A DNA stretch of 7,579 bases from an uncultured Treponema sp. (GTDB taxonomy: Bacteria > Spirochaetota > Spirochaetia > Treponematales > Treponemataceae). Of this stretch, positions 6,349 through 7,579 are shown piece by piece (positions within the stretch are counted from its first letter, which is position 1; every line of letters begins with the position of its first letter). The translations under genes were made by a program, and so were the position numbers. Under the pieces are notes generated by a model. It was not told the origin of the DNA. It saw only the letters and a list, made by a program, of their open reading frames with translations, and did not search any database. Where the stretch lies: positions 1-7,579 of the forward strand of contig CALHVG010000020.1 of assembly GCA_938039145.1 (NCBI GenBank), in the 5' to 3' direction.

Positions 6349-6409
6349 TTTAAGGAAAAACTTTGAAGTTTAGTTGTCTTCCGACTTCGGCTAAAAGTCC
6401 TTCCTTAAA
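6349..6409. other. Branched-fold candidate in the carD upstream region
   Basis: A perfect 9-bp outer stem (TTTAAGGAA at 6349-6357 with TTCCTTAAA at 6401-6409) encloses an AAACTT-TG-AAGTTT hairpin (6358-6371) and a CCG/CGG hairpin (6381-6390), which has outer TAG/CTA pairing. This could be a small structured RNA, or part of the 3' region of the methyltransferase transcript. In AT-rich DNA short pairings arise by chance, so the call is tentative. The rest of 6223-6500 holds the carD promoter, a nine-A run at 6300-6308 and the hairpin at 6440-6464. Confidence 0.3.
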
Positions 6410-6439
6410 ATTTGCCAACCGCAAGTCTTTTTCAAAAGG

Positions 6440-6464
6440 CGAGGATTGCCGAATGGCAAACTCG
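6440..6464 (-). terminator. Hairpin, possible terminator of the methyltransferase gene
   Basis: CGAG and TTGCC (6440-6450) pair with GGCAA and CTCG (6455-6464) around a GAAT loop, with a small internal mismatch. Read leftward it is followed by CCTTTTG, a short U-run, and it sits about 36 bases past the methyltransferase stop codon. Its right arm GGCAAACTCG is identical to an arm of the hairpin at 7420-7442, so it is also a member of a repeat family. Confidence 0.45.
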
Positions 6465-6500
6465 AGGGGTAACGAGGCAGCCTTATTGTGGCTATCGAAA

Positions 6501-7082
6501 TTATACCTTCCTTTTGGAGATTGCGATTCCGTCTCCGTTTTCGTAGAAATCCGTCTTGAACTCCGTGTTCGCCTTTAAAAAATCGATGTATTTTCTGATT
6601 TTTTTTACGAGCCTTATCGTGCTGTAGTTGTGTGTCAGGCTAAGATCCTGCACCATGCCGTGGAAGGAAAGGTTGTCGCTTATGAAGACACCGTTTGGTG
6701 AAAGATTTTTCTTGTATTTTTCGAAGAAATTTATGTATTGTGCTTTTGCGCCGTCGATAAAAACCATGTCGAATTCGCCTTCGAGGTCGATTTTAAGAGC
6801 GTCCGCACATATGGCTTCTATTTGGTTTTCGACCATGCAGTCCCGGAAGTTTTCTTTTGCTTTTTCGTGCCTTTCTGAATCGGATTCTATCGTTGTGATG
6901 CGGATGTCGGGCGAAAGGCGAGCGAACAGAATTGCGGAATATCCGATTGCCGTTCCGATTTCGAGGATGCGTTTTATTTTGTGCTGCCTTATGTAGTCGC
7001 AGACAAACTCTTCGCCGCCATCCCGTAAGATAGGAACTGCGTTTTTTCGGGCAAAGCGTTCGATGTCGGTGATTTCGTCCAT
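6501..7082 (-). CDS. Class I SAM O-methyltransferase, TrmR/YrrM-like
   Basis: The 193-residue protein is a Rossmann-fold methyltransferase of the O-methyltransferase 3 type. Motif I is ILEIGTAIGYSAI (39-51), the acidic end of strand beta-2 is TTIESD (63-68), ADALKIDL (93-100) follows, then FDMVFIDGAKAQY (104-116), the metal- or substrate-site GVFISDN (131-137), and the C-terminal ENGDGIAISKR. The DGAKAQY, SDN and GDGIAIS set resembles Bacillus YrrM/TrmR, which methylates 5-hydroxyuridine at tRNA position 34; catechol- and caffeoyl-CoA-type relatives share much of this, so the substrate is inferred. The ATG at 7082 is used: an in-frame extension exists only through a TTG at 7121, which lies inside the predicted promoter. 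No Shine-Dalgarno precedes 7082. The gene is separated from carD by 278 bases and has its own promoter. Confidence 0.87.
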   Translation of the reverse strand: MDEITDIERFARKNAVPILRDGGEEFVCDYIRQHKIKRILEIGTAIGYSAILFARLSPDIRITTIESDSERHEKAKENFRDCMVENQIEAICADALKIDLEGEFDMVFIDGAKAQYINFFEKYKKNLSPNGVFISDNLSFHGMVQDLSLTHNYSTIRLVKKIRKYIDFLKANTEFKTDFYENGDGIAISKRKV

Positions 7083-7092
7083 GATGGTGTAG

Positions 7093-7121
7093 ATTTTATG
7101 TGTTAGAAAGGAAAAACTCAA
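7093..7121 (-). promoter_or_regulatory. Candidate promoter of the methyltransferase gene, near-leaderless
   Basis: On the minus strand TTGAGT (7121-7116), a 17-base spacer and TAAAAT (7098-7093) are followed by ten bases and the ATG at 7082. Transcription from this promoter would give a leader of only a few bases. No Shine-Dalgarno sequence is visible. Confidence 0.55.
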
Positions 7122-7151
7122 CTTCTTTGCAATCGATGTTTAATCGGTTGT

Positions 7152-7219
7152 ATGTCCGCCCAAGTTTTGCCGGATAGCAAAACTTGCAAAGTTGTGGTGT
7201 TCATCTTTGTGCCGGACAT
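7152..7219. repeat. Nested hairpin with GCAAAACTTG arm
   Basis: CAAGTTTTGC (7161-7170) and GCAAAACTTG (7177-7186) are perfect 10-bp arms around CGGATA. An outer pairing ATGTCCG (7152-7158) with CGGACAT (7213-7219) encloses this hairpin plus about 26 more bases. The arm sequence is a variant of the GCAAAACTCG/GGCAAACTCG family seen elsewhere in the window. Confidence 0.7.
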
Positions 7220-7300
7220 TGCAATGTGTCGTCAAATTGATAATGGGTTGGATGTCAGCTCTACAAATTCGATTGCAGGTGGCGATAAAAGTCTAATTTT

Positions 7301-7352
7301 TAAGGGAGGGAGAGGAAACCCCATCAGACTGGGGTTTCCTCTCCCTCCCTTA
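7301..7352. repeat. Perfect 22-bp purine/pyrimidine inverted repeat
   Basis: Arms 7301-7322 and 7331-7352 are exact reverse complements with an 8-base loop ATCAGACT. The left arm is almost all purine up to its last four bases (TAAGGGAGGGAGAGG then AAACCCC). GTCTAA at 7291-7296 can also pair with TTAGAC at 7350-7355, offering an alternative outer fold. There is no U-run on either side, so this is not a simple terminator. It is followed by a C/T-rich stretch to about 7370. Confidence 0.92.
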
Positions 7353-7376
7353 GACCCATCCTCTCTTTCCCGACTG

Positions 7377-7397
7377 CTTAGGGGGAGACCCCCTAAG
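7377..7397. repeat. 9-bp G5/C5 hairpin
   Basis: CTTAGGGGG (7377-7385) and CCCCCTAAG (7389-7397) pair perfectly around AGA. It follows the 22-bp inverted repeat by 24 bases, and a second C5 run (7400-7404) follows. Together 7301-7405 look like one compact composite unit. Confidence 0.85.
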
Positions 7398-7419
7398 AAC
7401 CCCCAAGATATTTTCTATG

Positions 7420-7442
7420 CGAGTTTGCCATAGGCAAACTCG
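7420..7442. repeat. CGAGTTTGCC/GGCAAACTCG hairpin
   Basis: Perfect 10-bp arms (7420-7429 and 7433-7442) surround ATA. GGCAAACTCG also occurs at 6455-6464, and the related GCAAAACTCG at 7505-7514, marking a recurrent hairpin element. Confidence 0.85.
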
Positions 7443-7495
7443 GTGCGGACAGAAGATCGAATTGAAGCTGTAAGACCAATTAATTCTGTCCGCAC
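7443..7495 (+). terminator. Terminator-like hairpin with no gene upstream
   Basis: GTGCGGACAGAA (7443-7454) and TTCTGTCCGCAC (7484-7495) are perfect 12-bp arms around a 29-base loop that can itself pair AATTG with CAATT. Four T residues and TTTTACT follow on the plus strand, giving an intrinsic-terminator look. The long loop is atypical. Nothing coding on the plus strand precedes it within the window after 4323. Confidence 0.5.
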
Positions 7496-7558
7496 TTTTA
7501 CTACGCAAAACTCGTTTATTGTGGAAGCCACGTCTTTTGTTTTAGATGGACTTTATTC

Positions 7559-7579
7559 CGGTTTGCCTGTGGCAAACCG
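7559..7579. repeat. Hairpin at the window end
   Basis: CGGTTTGCC (7559-7567) and GGCAAACCG (7571-7579) pair perfectly around TGT, and the window stops on the last base of the right arm. It resembles the 7420-7442 element, suggesting the contig broke inside a repeated sequence. Confidence 0.75.

Larger units (their letters stand above)
7123..7579. other. Gene-free, hairpin-rich terminal region
   Basis: No reading frame here resembles a protein; an open frame at 7152-7433 runs straight through two inverted repeats and ends in a proline/arginine-rich stretch dictated by them. The region instead contains at least six perfect or near-perfect inverted repeats in 430 bases, listed separately, plus a 12-base self-palindrome ACATTGCAATGT at 7216-7227. 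It may be an array of interspersed palindromic elements, an untranslated structured RNA, or the edge of a mobile region cut by the contig end. Confidence 0.6.

Noticed and set aside
7152..7433. Open frame of 93 codons in the terminal region
   Set aside because: It reads through the 22-bp inverted repeat and the G5/C5 hairpin, ending in a low-complexity Pro/Arg stretch created by the repeats. There is no ribosome site, no family resemblance, and the bases are explained by structure.
7123..7579. CRISPR array or integron attC cluster
   Set aside because: The repeats are inverted, not regularly spaced direct repeats, and no unique spacers alternate with them. I found no GTTRRRY/RYYYAAC core pairs flanking the hairpins, as attC sites require, and no cas or integrase gene is present.

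Overview
The window looks like a small chromosomal contig from a Treponema-type spirochaete. The evidence is the gene content and style: a CarD-family regulator with a long acidic tail overlapping a fused ispD-ispF gene, a PurF-like protein beginning MGG instead of MCG, an NfeD/SPFH membrane pair, a short HPF-type ribosome hibernation factor, and noncoding DNA full of small GCAAAACTCG-type hairpins. This assignment is recall plus inference; no rRNA or other marker is present. Both ends look like assembly edges: an 11-base G run at the start and a hairpin repeat at the last base.

Layout, left to right. A leftward pair, hpf (237-530) and a purF-like gene (626-2044), ends in a strong leftward terminator at 178-210. 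A rightward group follows: nfeD (2201-2659) and an SPFH/stomatin gene (2678-3562) form an operon, then a small membrane protein of the 'small multi-drug export' family (3799-4323) has its own promoter. Convergent to it is a leftward block: ispDF (4347-5564) overlapping carD (5548-6222), and a separately promoted O-methyltransferase (6501-7082). From about 7123 to the end there is no credible gene, only a dense cluster of inverted repeats.

Functional picture. HPF and CarD act on the core machinery (ribosome and RNA polymerase), IspDF makes isoprenoid precursors by the MEP pathway, NfeD and SPFH form a membrane-organising pair, and the methyltransferase resembles the TrmR/YrrM class of wobble-uridine tRNA methylases. 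The purF-like protein keeps the phosphoribosyltransferase and Fe-S features of PurF but has lost every recognisable glutaminase catalytic residue, so its real reaction is open.

The most interesting cross-cutting signal is promoter placement. Four transcription-unit starts (nfeD, the small membrane protein, carD, the methyltransferase) have a sigma70-like -10 box only 6 to 10 bases before the ATG and no Shine-Dalgarno sequence, which predicts leaderless or nearly leaderless mRNAs. By contrast, hpf, purF-like and the SPFH gene have clear Shine-Dalgarno sequences. Other notable items are a perfect 18-bp palindrome touching the promoter of the small membrane protein, a perfect 22-bp purine-rich inverted repeat at 7301-7352, and a terminator-like hairpin at 7443-7495 with no gene before it.
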